Below are positions 1 through 6,440 of a DNA stretch of 8,679 bases, piece after piece. Position numbers and translations under genes: made by a program. Source of the DNA: Thermoflexibacter sp. (GTDB taxonomy: Bacteria; Bacteroidota; Bacteroidia; Cytophagales; Thermoflexibacteraceae); NCBI GenBank assembly GCA_025455345.1, contig JALOMS010000219.1, positions 1 through 8,679 on the forward strand, in the 5' to 3' direction. The notes beneath the pieces are model-generated. The model worked only from the letters and a program-made list of their open reading frames with translations, did no database searches and was not told the DNA's origin. How positions within the stretch are numbered: the stretch's first letter is position 1; each line of letters starts with the position of its first letter.

Positions 1-99
1 AGAATTATTAAACTTTTCTGACTAAGTAATCAATCAAAATTAGTTTAGATAATTATAAATATTTAATAACTAATACATTAACCAAATTTAGCACAACTT

Positions 100-864
100 A
101 TGACTTATTGTCTGGCAATCAAATTGAAAACGGGAATAGTGGGCTTAGCAGATACTCGTCTTACATCAGGTAATGAATTTTCTATTGCTCGTAAAGTAAC
201 TGTACATCAAAGAGATAGACATTCATTGTTCATTATGACTTCTGGCTTGCGTTCTGTGCGCGACAAAGCCATTACTTACTTTAACGAAACGATAGAAGAT
301 GGGACTGCGAATTTTGATAAGATGTATAAAGCCGTCAATGCGATAGCGGCGCAGGTGCGCTCAGTAGCACGGGAAGACAAAGCGGCATTGTCTGAATCAG
401 GCTTGTTTTTCAATCTGTATGCCATCATTGGTGGGCAATTAGAAAATGACCATGAGCCAAAACTTTATTTGCTCTATCCCGAAGGAAATTGGGTGGAAGT
501 AGGACAAAGCTCACCTTATTTTATTATTGGCAACTACGGTTACGGTAAGCCTGTTTTAGTAAGGAGTTTGACTTACGAATCAAGCATAGAGTTTGCGCTG
601 AAGACGGGTTTTCTTTCCTTTGATGCCACACGCCTAAGTTGCAATGATGTGGGCTATCCTATTGATGTATTGATTTACGAAAATGATTCTTTTAATATTC
701 TGGAGCATAGATTCGAGGAGCATGATTTGATTGATATTTCAAAAGAATGGAACAAAGGAGTAACCGAATCTATCAATCGTATGCCAGATGATTGGATGCA
801 ACCTATTCTTACGAAAGTAACCCAAAATCATCTAAAGGCAACAGACTCCCACTTACCTCACTAA
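100..864 (+). CDS. Anbu-type proteasome homologue (Ntn-hydrolase peptidase)
   Basis: This 254-residue protein matches the Anbu (ancestral beta-subunit) family of bacterial 20S-proteasome and HslV relatives, cytoplasmic self-assembling N-terminal-nucleophile hydrolases. It starts MTYC, so removal of the initiator Met exposes Thr2 as the nucleophile with no propeptide, as is usual for Anbu. Asp18 (in GLADTR) and Lys32 (in ARK) sit where the beta-subunit catalytic Asp17 and Lys33 belong. Family-like stretches follow: MTSGLRSVRDKA (46-57), YLLYPEGNWVE (123-133), IGNYGYGKPVL (143-153) and VGYPIDVLIYENDSF (184-198). The length is normal for the family. The start at 100 is fixed by the MTYC motif; no Shine-Dalgarno or clear Bacteroidota promoter is visible in the 99 bases before it. 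Known Anbu operons also encode a transglutaminase-like protein, an alpha-E protein and an ATP-grasp protein; these are not in view and could lie upstream. The physiological substrate of Anbu is not firmly known. Confidence 0.9.
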   Translation: MTYCLAIKLKTGIVGLADTRLTSGNEFSIARKVTVHQRDRHSLFIMTSGLRSVRDKAITYFNETIEDGTANFDKMYKAVNAIAAQVRSVAREDKAALSESGLFFNLYAIIGGQLENDHEPKLYLLYPEGNWVEVGQSSPYFIIGNYGYGKPVLVRSLTYESSIEFALKTGFLSFDATRLSCNDVGYPIDVLIYENDSFNILEHRFEEHDLIDISKEWNKGVTESINRMPDDWMQPILTKVTQNHLKATDSHLPH

Positions 865-866
865 AA

Positions 867-1571
867 TTAGTGTGTGCCACAAACCTCTTCTGTTTGGTGG
901 GAAGAAGGGATTTTAGGACTTAAATATGGAATGCCAAGAGCTAAACCCCTGATAATAAAAAGTAGTGCGACGCATATAGCTAAATATGGTTTGAGTCTTT
1001 TGATTTTATTGCGGAATTGTATTGTTACCAAATTCCCTGATAAAGTAGTCAAAACCATCATAGGAATAGTGCCTAAACCAAAAATTGCCATATACATAGC
1101 ACTGTCCAATAAACTTCCCGTAAGTACAGCTCCCGCTAAGGCAATATACACAAACCCACAAGGCAACATACCATTTAATAATCCAGTAATCAATAGATTA
1201 GCAGATGAAGGCTTAGCTATAAATTTGCCAAAAAGTTTTCTAAATTTTTTATGTAAAAATGTCAAACCCAACAGATTTGCCGTCTTATCTTGTATCTTGG
1301 AAGGCATGATGAATGCTAAAATGATGAGAATCCCTACAGTGAGAGAAAGCCACTGCTGATAGCCCAATTCTACAAAAGTACGCCCAAATGCCCCAGCAAA
1401 TAACCCAATAATGCTATACATGATGACCCTACCCAGATTATAGAAAAGTGTGTCTTTGACTAAGGCTATACGCGTGCTTATATTCATAGGAATAGAGAGC
1501 GCAATCGCCCCACACATCCCTACACAGTGAAAACTTCCAAACAGTCCAAATAAAAAAGCACTCCAAAGCAT
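867..1571 (-). CDS. TauE/SafE-family (DsbD_2-like) membrane protein of the cbb3 oxidase assembly operon
   Basis: This 234-residue multi-pass inner-membrane protein resembles the DsbD-like 'sulfite exporter TauE/SafE' proteins that follow fixH in Bacteroidota cbb3 clusters. The N-terminal segment carries FHCVGMCGAI (14-23), and a second signature, LLNGMLPCGFVYIAL, spans 131-145. Cys16, Cys20 and Cys138 are the likely functional cysteines inside membrane helices. I see about six hydrophobic segments (roughly 1-26, 45-63, 73-90, 126-150, 155-179, 196-215). The tail ends in CGTH, and its Cys231 and His234 could bind metal (inference). The name suggests sulfite export, but the context points to thiol or copper handling during oxidase biogenesis; the real substrate is uncertain. 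Its ATG lies 11 nt after the fixH stop, so the two are surely cotranscribed. Its 3' end converges on the Anbu-like gene with only 2 bp between stop codons. Confidence 0.85.
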   Translation of the reverse strand: MLWSAFLFGLFGSFHCVGMCGAIALSIPMNISTRIALVKDTLFYNLGRVIMYSIIGLFAGAFGRTFVELGYQQWLSLTVGILIILAFIMPSKIQDKTANLLGLTFLHKKFRKLFGKFIAKPSSANLLITGLLNGMLPCGFVYIALAGAVLTGSLLDSAMYMAIFGLGTIPMMVLTTLSGNLVTIQFRNKIKRLKPYLAICVALLFIIRGLALGIPYLSPKIPSSHQTEEVCGTH

Positions 1572-1582
1572 AATGTGGTTGT

Positions 1583-2029
1583 TTAGTAATTAAAGGTTGT
1601 TTCTTTCAAATATTTTTTCCCATCTATCTCGAATTCCAAGCCTATTTTCCAGTTTCCATTGACCAAACGGGTAAGTGGAATCGCACAGAAGCCCTTATCA
1701 TCTGTGATAAATTCTTGCTCAAAATCCAGCTTAGAAGAAGAGGGTCTGTAAAATAAAGCCTTTCCTTTTGTAATCATAGGTTTATCTCCAAAAAGTAAAG
1801 AAACATCTATGGATTTTTGCTCTCTGTTCAGGATTATTTTGATTTTATCGCCAAGCGCATCAGTGCGGGCGATAGTTTTCATATAATCATCATGCAGAAG
1901 TTCTTTCTGATAATAGTCTTGACTGACTAAGTTCACTTCTGAGCGCATTGCTACCACTACAAAATAACCAATCATCACAGCAAAAGCTACAAAAGTAATA
2001 ACAATGATAACAGGAATTGAGATTTTCAT
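1583..2029 (-). CDS. ccoH: FixH/CcoH family cbb3 oxidase assembly protein
   Basis: This small membrane-anchored protein belongs to the FixH family, needed for maturation or stability of cbb3-type cytochrome c oxidase. With the start I chose it has 148 residues: one hydrophobic anchor at about 5-27, then the family signature LVSQDYYQKEL (34-44), then a periplasmic beta-rich domain ending in the GNWKIGLEFEIDGKKYLKET stretch near the C-terminus. The frame is open 20 codons further upstream to an ATG at 2089, but that extension is a low-complexity hydrophobic run (rich in F, Y and I) in AT-rich DNA. The ATG at 2029 places the anchor at the very N-terminus, as in relatives. The gene lies 90 bp after ccoG and 11 bp before the SafE-like gene on the same strand, so it is the middle gene of the operon. 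No Shine-Dalgarno sequence is seen. Confidence 0.87.
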   Translation of the reverse strand: MKISIPVIIVITFVAFAVMIGYFVVVAMRSEVNLVSQDYYQKELLHDDYMKTIARTDALGDKIKIILNREQKSIDVSLLFGDKPMITKGKALFYRPSSSKLDFEQEFITDDKGFCAIPLTRLVNGNWKIGLEFEIDGKKYLKETTFNY

Positions 2030-2119
2030 AATAATGACAAATATTTGATGAAATAGATAAACTAAGAAATAAAAATAAATAAAATGCAATAGTAATATCT
2101 TTCAGAAAATAAGGACAAT

Positions 2120-3532
2120 CTAAAAAGGAGATACAAATTTTGTTTTCAATGTCTTCATTAACTCTCCATTTTGATACAGCCCAATTTCCACTTTCGTATG
2201 AATCCCACTAAGAGAAGACGTTGGTAATTCTAAGAACAAAGAACCCTCCGCAATGCCTTCTGGACTTAGGGTAATTTCCCCCTTTGTTTCTTTGTTATCT
2301 CCGATTAGTTTAATAGTCCCTTTAGATGGCGAAATCAAACGCATCTGTACCGTTCTACCTTCATGAGACTTATTGATAATCTTTACGTTATACAGATTAG
2401 AGATATTTCCATTTTCTAACTTTTGGAAAGTAGTGCCTTGCGCCCTTAGTAGAGTAGCGTCTATGATGCCTCTGGTAAATAATAAGCCACCTGCAATGGA
2501 CAAAAGCGCAACTAAAACAATAGAATAAGCGATACGGCGAGTATTGAAGTGGAATTTAGTACCGTTTTCTATGCCATTAATAGAGGCATAGCGAATCAAT
2601 CCTTTGGGTTTACTGACTTTTTCCATGATTTCATCACACGCATCTATGCAAAGTGTACAGTTGATACATTCTAATTGGGTACCATTGCGAATGTCTATCC
2701 CTGCGGGGCAAACATGCACACACTGAGCGCAATCTATACAATCTCCTATCTTCCTTTCTTCCCCTTTCCTCATTTTTCCTCTTGGCTCTCCTCTTTTGTG
2801 GTCATAAGCTACGACGACCGAATCCCTATCGAGCATTACCCCTTGTAATCTTCCATAAGGGCAAGCAATCGCACAAACTTGCTCTCTAAACTTGGCAAAT
2901 ACAAAATAAAAAGCCCCACTAAAAGCAATCATCGCAAAAAAGCCTCCAATATGCTCTATAAAAGGCTCATTAATAATCTTATAAACTCCTTCTACTCCTA
3001 TCAAATAAGATAAAAAAGTATTGGCTATCAACACCGCAAAAGCAAAGAAAATACTATGCTTTAACCCTTTTTTCCATATCTTTTCCCAAGTCCAGTCTGA
3101 TTTATCCAATGCCTTTTGTTTCATATAATCACCTTCTATCAGATATTCTATTTTGCGAAAAACCATTTCTAAAAAAATAGTCTGAGGACAAGCCCAACCA
3201 CAAAACACACGACCATAAACCACTGTAAATAAGATGACAAAAGCTAAAAAACTAAGAAATATTAATACCAAAATATACATATCTTGGGGGAAAAAGACCG
3301 TTCCCAAAATCACAAATCTTCTTTCCAAGATATTGATAAGTAGCAAAGGATAACCATTTATTTTGATAAAAGGAGCGATAAATAAAAAGGCAAGTAATAG
3401 ATAACCAACTACTTCTCTGCTGATAGTAAACCTTCCACTTTGCTTTTTGACATAGACCCACTTGCGTTTGCCTGTCTTGTCTGCGGTTGCCAAGGTATCT
3501 CTAAAACTTGTTTTTGGTGCTGTTGATTGCAT
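2120..3532 (-). CDS. ccoG: CcoG (FixG/RdxA) cytochrome c oxidase accessory protein, 4Fe-4S membrane protein
   Basis: CcoG is a membrane iron-sulfur protein; family work shows cupric reductase activity that supplies Cu(I) for cbb3 oxidase assembly. With the ATG at 3532 it has 470 residues, the normal family length. It opens FRDTLATADKTGKRKWVYVKK (10-30), has several membrane helices (about 41-57, 86-107, 159-180, 196-213, 334-353), and carries FCGWACPQT (Cys111, Cys115) and QVCAIACPYGRLQ (Cys220, Cys224). A ferredoxin-like pair of CX2CX2CX3C motifs follows (Cys265/268/271/275 and Cys289/292/295/299). After the last helix comes an Ig-like periplasmic domain (about 360-470). The frame is open for 61 more codons upstream to 3715, but that stretch lacks family sequence and overlaps the divergent regulator's leader, so I rejected the longer start. 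It is the first gene of the ccoG-fixH-SafE operon. A TTTAGTATGAT element abuts the start codon. Confidence 0.93.
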   Translation of the reverse strand: MQSTAPKTSFRDTLATADKTGKRKWVYVKKQSGRFTISREVVGYLLLAFLFIAPFIKINGYPLLLINILERRFVILGTVFFPQDMYILVLIFLSFLAFVILFTVVYGRVFCGWACPQTIFLEMVFRKIEYLIEGDYMKQKALDKSDWTWEKIWKKGLKHSIFFAFAVLIANTFLSYLIGVEGVYKIINEPFIEHIGGFFAMIAFSGAFYFVFAKFREQVCAIACPYGRLQGVMLDRDSVVVAYDHKRGEPRGKMRKGEERKIGDCIDCAQCVHVCPAGIDIRNGTQLECINCTLCIDACDEIMEKVSKPKGLIRYASINGIENGTKFHFNTRRIAYSIVLVALLSIAGGLLFTRGIIDATLLRAQGTTFQKLENGNISNLYNVKIINKSHEGRTVQMRLISPSKGTIKLIGDNKETKGEITLSPEGIAEGSLFLELPTSSLSGIHTKVEIGLYQNGELMKTLKTKFVSPF

Positions 3533-3543
3533 TTTAGTATGAT
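3533..3543 (-). promoter_or_regulatory. TTTAGTATGAT element abutting the ccoG start
   Basis: The + strand reads TTTAGTATGAT; in ccoG orientation it is ATCATACTAAA immediately before the ATG at 3532. The same 11-mer stands just upstream of the ABC ATPase and marR genes. It may be an operator or a leader element; the function is inferred from recurrence and position only. Confidence 0.45.
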
Positions 3544-3602
3544 TTATAATTACCTCAAAATTGGGACAATTGGACTTGCTAAAAAATGATTTATGCTTTG
3601 CA

Positions 3603-3626
3603 AAAAGATGACTTTTATCATCTTTT
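3603..3626. promoter_or_regulatory. Perfect 9-bp inverted repeat, candidate operator
   Basis: AAAAGATGA and TCATCTTTT are exact reverse complements separated by 6 bp. The dyad lies 70 bp upstream of the ccoG start and 125 bp upstream of the regulator start. Its low GC content and lack of a following T-run make a terminator unlikely. The divergent helix-turn-helix protein is the obvious candidate to bind it, which is an inference. Confidence 0.5.
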
Positions 3627-3751
3627 ATCTCACTAAATAGTAGGTTTCGAGAATCCTGAAAATTCATTTTGCAGAAAATATAATTAATATGTATTTTTTT
3701 ACGGAAAATTGCCAATTGCTTTGCGTATATTTATTAGAAAAAACTATCTAC

Positions 3752-4732
3752 ATGGAAGCTCAAATACAATTTTTACAGAAAATAAGAAATCTATCCCAAG
3801 GACTATATTCTTTCGCAGATGAGCTATCAGAGGTCTTAGGACTAAGTGCTGACAGCGTGTATAGGCGCATACGGGGAGAAACAGCACTTTCGGTAGATGA
3901 ATTGTTGAAAATTTGTCGTCATTACAAAGTTTCTCCAGATATTTTGAATGAATCAGAAACAGGCTTTGTCAATTTTCACTATAATCTTTTACAAAATGAA
4001 GATGACTTTGAAAATTATTTGAACTCCTTTCTACAATCTCTACAAACACTTATCAAGGCTGGAAAATTAGCTCAAATTATCTATGCGGCAGATGATGTTC
4101 CTATTTTCCATCACTTTAATTTTCCCGAACACGCTACATTCAAGATGTTTTATTGGATGAAATCCGTACTCAATATGGAAGTGTTCGCAGGAAAAAAATT
4201 TGCTTATCACTTGATTAGCCCCAATCTTATTAACTTAGGCAAAGCAATCTATGAGGCATATTGTCATGTTCCTGTGATTGAGATTTGGACAGAAGAATCT
4301 CTAAATAGTACACTTAATCAAATTTTATATTATTGGGAATCAGGACTTTTTGAAAATCCCAAAGATATAGCCGTCATTATCGAGCAGACTTATAAAATGA
4401 TAGACCTCATCCAAAAACAAGCAGAAGTCAGCTCTAAGACCTTAAATGTAAAGAAAACTGATAATTTTCTTATGTATCATACTGAAATACAGATAGGTAA
4501 TAATTGTGTATTGGTAACGGCAGGAGAACAAAAGATGGTTTATATTCGCCACCAAACTTTTAATACGTTGAGAAGTACCAACCCAAATTTTTGTAGGGAA
4601 ACAGAACAATGGCTTCACAATGAAATCCGTAAATCCATGCCTATCAGTGGAGTAGCGGAGAAACAACGATACCAATTTTTCCAAAAAATCAAACAAAAGA
4701 TAGATAGATTAGCTAATAAAATTAACCAATAA
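3752..4732 (+). CDS. XRE-type helix-turn-helix transcriptional regulator with an uncharacterised C-terminal region
   Basis: This protein of 326 residues has an N-terminal helix-turn-helix at about 18-65: SFADELSEVLGLSADSVYRRIRG is followed by LSVDELLKICRHYKVSPD, typical of the Cro/C1-type fold. The remaining ~260 residues match no domain I can name with certainty. They include an HHFNFPEHATFKMFYWMKSV stretch near residue 120, which I recall from large Bacteroidota HTH proteins, and they end in a lysine-rich helix. They may sense a ligand or mediate oligomerisation (inference). There is no membrane segment. The frame is open to an ATG at 3689, but residues from that codon do not look like family sequence, and the MEAQIQFLQKIRN start at 3752 gives a compact HTH protein. 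It diverges from ccoG, so regulation of the oxidase assembly operon, itself, or both is plausible but unproven. It converges on the ABC ATPase with 44 bp between stops. Confidence 0.75.
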   Translation: MEAQIQFLQKIRNLSQGLYSFADELSEVLGLSADSVYRRIRGETALSVDELLKICRHYKVSPDILNESETGFVNFHYNLLQNEDDFENYLNSFLQSLQTLIKAGKLAQIIYAADDVPIFHHFNFPEHATFKMFYWMKSVLNMEVFAGKKFAYHLISPNLINLGKAIYEAYCHVPVIEIWTEESLNSTLNQILYYWESGLFENPKDIAVIIEQTYKMIDLIQKQAEVSSKTLNVKKTDNFLMYHTEIQIGNNCVLVTAGEQKMVYIRHQTFNTLRSTNPNFCRETEQWLHNEIRKSMPISGVAEKQRYQFFQKIKQKIDRLANKINQ

Positions 4733-4776
4733 ATAACATAATAATAAGAGGTGCGAATTTTATGAATCATTGATTA

Positions 4777-5427
4777 TCAGCCGATTTTCCCATCAATAAT
4801 GGTAATTTTCCTATCAGCCATTTCCGCCAAATTAAAATTGTGGGTAACAATGACAAAAGTCTGCTTAAGTTCTGTCCTAAGTCTAAAAAATAAGCGATGC
4901 AGTTCCTCTGCATTTTGAGAATCCAAGTTTCCACTTGGCTCGTCAGCAAAAATAATCGCAGGAGAATTGATTAATGCTCTTGCGACGGCGGTTCTCTGTT
5001 GCTCACCACCTGACATTTCTGAAGGTTTATGCGCTTTTCGCTCAAAAATGCCCAACATTTTCATAAGTGTATTCGCTTTTTCTTCTATTTCATTAAAATT
5101 GCGATTGCCAATCATTGCAGGCAAACAGATATTCTCAAAGGCAGTAAATTCGGGAAGAAGATTGTGAAACTGGAAGACAAATCCAATGTGATGATTGCGA
5201 AACTGCGCCAATTTATCCTCTGAAAGACTCTCTAAAGGCGTATTTCTAATATTTACACTACCTAAGTCAGGTCTATCCAATGTGCCTAAAATGTGTAATA
5301 ACGTACTCTTTCCCGCTCCTGATGCGCCTACAATGGAAACTATTTCCCCTTCGTTCACTTCTAAATCTATGCCTTTGAGTACGTGCAGTTTATTATAACT
5401 CTTATGAATATTTACGGCTTTGAGCAT
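4777..5427 (-). CDS. ABC transporter ATP-binding protein, LolD/MacB-like
   Basis: This 216-residue ATPase has every nucleotide-binding motif intact: Walker A GASGAGKST (34-42), Q-loop FVFQFHNLLPEFTAFEN (83-99), signature MSGGEQQR (138-145), Walker B IIFADEPSGNLD (158-169), and the switch His196 in VTHN. The Q-loop wording and the SGNLD D-loop place it in the LolD/MacB/FtsE group, which drives lipoprotein release or export or substrate efflux through partner membrane proteins of the FtsX/MacB fold. No permease lies next to it, as is common for stand-alone lolD-like genes in Bacteroidota, so the exact substrate is unknown and I do not assign lolD firmly. The ATG at 5427 gives the usual MLKAVNIHKSYN start. 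It is transcribed from the 242-bp region upstream, which holds a TATCTTTG box and the shared TTTTAGTATGAT element. Confidence 0.88.
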   Translation of the reverse strand: MLKAVNIHKSYNKLHVLKGIDLEVNEGEIVSIVGASGAGKSTLLHILGTLDRPDLGSVNIRNTPLESLSEDKLAQFRNHHIGFVFQFHNLLPEFTAFENICLPAMIGNRNFNEIEEKANTLMKMLGIFERKAHKPSEMSGGEQQRTAVARALINSPAIIFADEPSGNLDSQNAEELHRLFFRLRTELKQTFVIVTHNFNLAEMADRKITIIDGKIG

Positions 5428-5437
5428 TGAGCTTTAC

Positions 5438-5449
5438 TTTTAGTATGAT
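5438..5449 (-). promoter_or_regulatory. TTTTAGTATGAT element upstream of the ABC ATPase gene
   Basis: This is the second exact copy of the shared element, ending 10 bp before the ATG at 5427. It is in the same orientation relative to its gene as the ccoG and marR copies. The role is inferred: operator or leader signal. Confidence 0.45.
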
Positions 5450-5533
5450 GATTTTTTTTATACTTAATTTGCGTGTAGCCAATCACTTATTTGAAAATTA
5501 CTATTTTTTTTCTATTAATCAGTTAAATATTGC

Positions 5534-5541
5534 CAAAGATA
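5534..5541 (-). promoter_or_regulatory. Possible Bacteroidota -7 box (TATCTTTG) for the ABC ATPase gene
   Basis: On the minus strand this reads TATCTTTG, a full match to the Bacteroidota primary-sigma -7 consensus TAnnTTTG. Transcription would start near 5527, giving a leader of about 100 nt. A -33 TTG at 17-23 bp spacing is not evident, so the call rests on one box. Confidence 0.3.
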
Positions 5542-5669
5542 AAGATTTTTTGTGAAATTTTTGTTGGTGTAAAATTTTGGTGCAATTATTAGAAATCAAA
5601 GAAAACTAAATAGAAAGCAAAACCAAATTCAAAACCCTATCCAACCCAAGTCCCTGCAAGCAAGATACC

Positions 5670-6356
5670 TCAAACCAGCTTTTTCAAAATCTCTTCCAAA
5701 GGTTGTTCTTTCTCATCTAAAAAAATGGGATTATGAAACTCATGTAACTTTCTTAATAATTGGAAAAGTTGTTGGTTTTCTTGCTGAGTCAGATTGCCCG
5801 AAACCAATTGGGTAATAGAGCGCATAGTTCCCAAAATTCTCATTAATTCTGCCTCTCCCCTTGGGGTTACTTTCAAATATTTCACACGCTTATCTTCCTT
5901 GCTATCAGACTGTTCTATCAAATTATTTTTAAGCAGTCGCTTAATAATTTCCATACCTGTTGGCTTTTCGTGAATATTGGCTTCTATCACTTGTGTTTTG
6001 CTCATCTGACGTGGGTCAAAATACAAAGTAATCAAATAAACCAATTCATCATACGTTACAAACGCAGATTGATGTTCCTCTAAGGCTTTTTTAGCGTAAA
6101 GTCTTGCATATCTGTAAAGATAAGTAACGAGCGCAAGTATAGAATAGTTTTCTTGTCTTTGAAAAGGTACAGCCTTGTCGTCATCATTATTTACAACATT
6201 TGTTAGCGAATCAGACGCTATCTCAAAATCTTCCTTAGCGATTACCTTTTTACCAAGCCAAACAGCAAAGTCTTTCATCTCTCCATGAGGGCTATATTTT
6301 TGAAAATCACCTACTTGGTCTATCAGTTCATGAAGCAATTGATAATCTTTATTCAT
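5670..6356 (-). CDS. MarR-family winged-helix transcriptional regulator with N-terminal extension
   Basis: This 228-residue protein has a MarR winged-helix core at roughly 70-205. Residues 100-147 hold the DNA-binding helices (MSKTQVIEANIHEKPTGMEI leading to IIKRLLKNNLIEQ). Residues 151-168 form the wing, with the hallmark D-x-R...T-x-x-G pattern (DKRVKYLKVTPRG). A typical MarR protein has about 145 residues; here about 65 extra N-terminal residues precede the core, including an acidic NNDDD linker at 57-61. They may be a lineage-specific dimerisation or sensing arm (inference). The ATG at 6356 is the only sensible start. The gene diverges from a TonB-dependent receptor across 121 bp that contain a 15-bp palindrome and two AGTATGATA repeats 32 bp apart. 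Autoregulation and control of the receptor are therefore likely. The ligand is unknown. Confidence 0.85.
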   Translation of the reverse strand: MNKDYQLLHELIDQVGDFQKYSPHGEMKDFAVWLGKKVIAKEDFEIASDSLTNVVNNDDDKAVPFQRQENYSILALVTYLYRYARLYAKKALEEHQSAFVTYDELVYLITLYFDPRQMSKTQVIEANIHEKPTGMEIIKRLLKNNLIEQSDSKEDKRVKYLKVTPRGEAELMRILGTMRSITQLVSGNLTQQENQQLFQLLRKLHEFHNPIFLDEKEQPLEEILKKLV

Positions 6357-6358
6357 AA

Positions 6359-6370
6359 TTTAGTATGATA
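6359..6370 (-). promoter_or_regulatory. TTTAGTATGATA element just upstream of marR
   Basis: This is the third exact copy of TTTAGTATGAT, ending 2 bp before the marR ATG. It overlaps the expected ribosome-binding zone, so a bound repressor would block marR expression. The AGTATGATA core recurs 32 bp away at 6394-6402, about three helical turns. The function is inferred. Confidence 0.5.
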
Positions 6371-6390
6371 ACACACTTTAAATAAATGTT

Positions 6391-6411
6391 AAAAGTATGA
6401 TAATATATCAT
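6391..6411. promoter_or_regulatory. Palindromic candidate MarR operator in the marR/receptor intergenic region
   Basis: AAAAGTATGATA (6391-6402) shares the AGTATGAT core of the recurring element. It runs into a dyad, ATGATA-ATA-TATCAT (6397-6411), with 6-bp perfect arms. Size and placement between divergent marR and its likely target fit a MarR dimer site. Confidence 0.5.
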
Positions 6412-6440
6412 TTCTATAAAACTTTTTGTGAGCTAAAATG

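Larger units (their letters stand above)
3533..3751. other. Divergent regulatory region between ccoG and the XRE-type regulator
   Basis: These 219 bp separate two divergent genes and should hold both promoters. They contain the TTTAGTATGAT element beside ccoG, a perfect 9-bp dyad at 3603-3626, and TAGGTTTC at 3641-3648. The last matches the Bacteroidota -7 box TAnnTTTG at all but one fixed base, in the orientation of the regulator, but I find no convincing -33 TTG at the right distance. No RNA gene or additional coding sequence is supported. Confidence 0.6.
5428..5669. other. Intergenic region between marR 3' end and the ABC ATPase gene
   Basis: These 242 bp should hold the marR 3' end and the promoter of the ABC ATPase gene. 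They are AT-rich with long T-runs. They contain one -7-like box (5534-5541), one copy of the shared TTTTAGTATGAT element, and an imperfect direct repeat (TTTTTGTTGGTG, then ATTTTGGTG, at about 5558-5583). I see no convincing terminator hairpin, RNA gene or small ORF. Confidence 0.5.

Noticed and set aside
877..900. Hairpin CCACAAAC / GTTTGGTGG as a terminator between the convergent genes
   Set aside because: The stem has a bulge, no T-run follows on either strand, and it lies inside the SafE-like coding sequence.
874..1359. 161-codon plus-strand ORF opposite the SafE-like gene
   Set aside because: It is an antisense shadow of a clear membrane-protein gene, with no recognisable domain.
2030..2089. 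Upstream start for the FixH protein at 2089
   Set aside because: It adds 20 low-complexity hydrophobic residues before the real membrane anchor; the ATG at 2029 fits the family architecture.
3533..3715. 61-codon in-frame N-terminal extension of ccoG (starts at 3715 or 3667)
   Set aside because: The extension has no CcoG family sequence and would overlap the divergent regulator's leader. The start at 3532 gives the usual ~470 residues beginning just before the conserved FRD...GKR region.
3689..3751. Earlier start for the HTH regulator at 3689
   Set aside because: Residues from this ATG do not resemble the family, and the stretch lies in the shared promoter region; 3752 is preferred, although 3689 cannot be excluded without data.
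4475..4485. Further copy of the shared element (TATCATACT) in the HTH regulator gene
   Set aside because: It matches only 9 core bases, lies inside coding sequence (Tyr-His-Thr codons) and is not near a start; probably chance.
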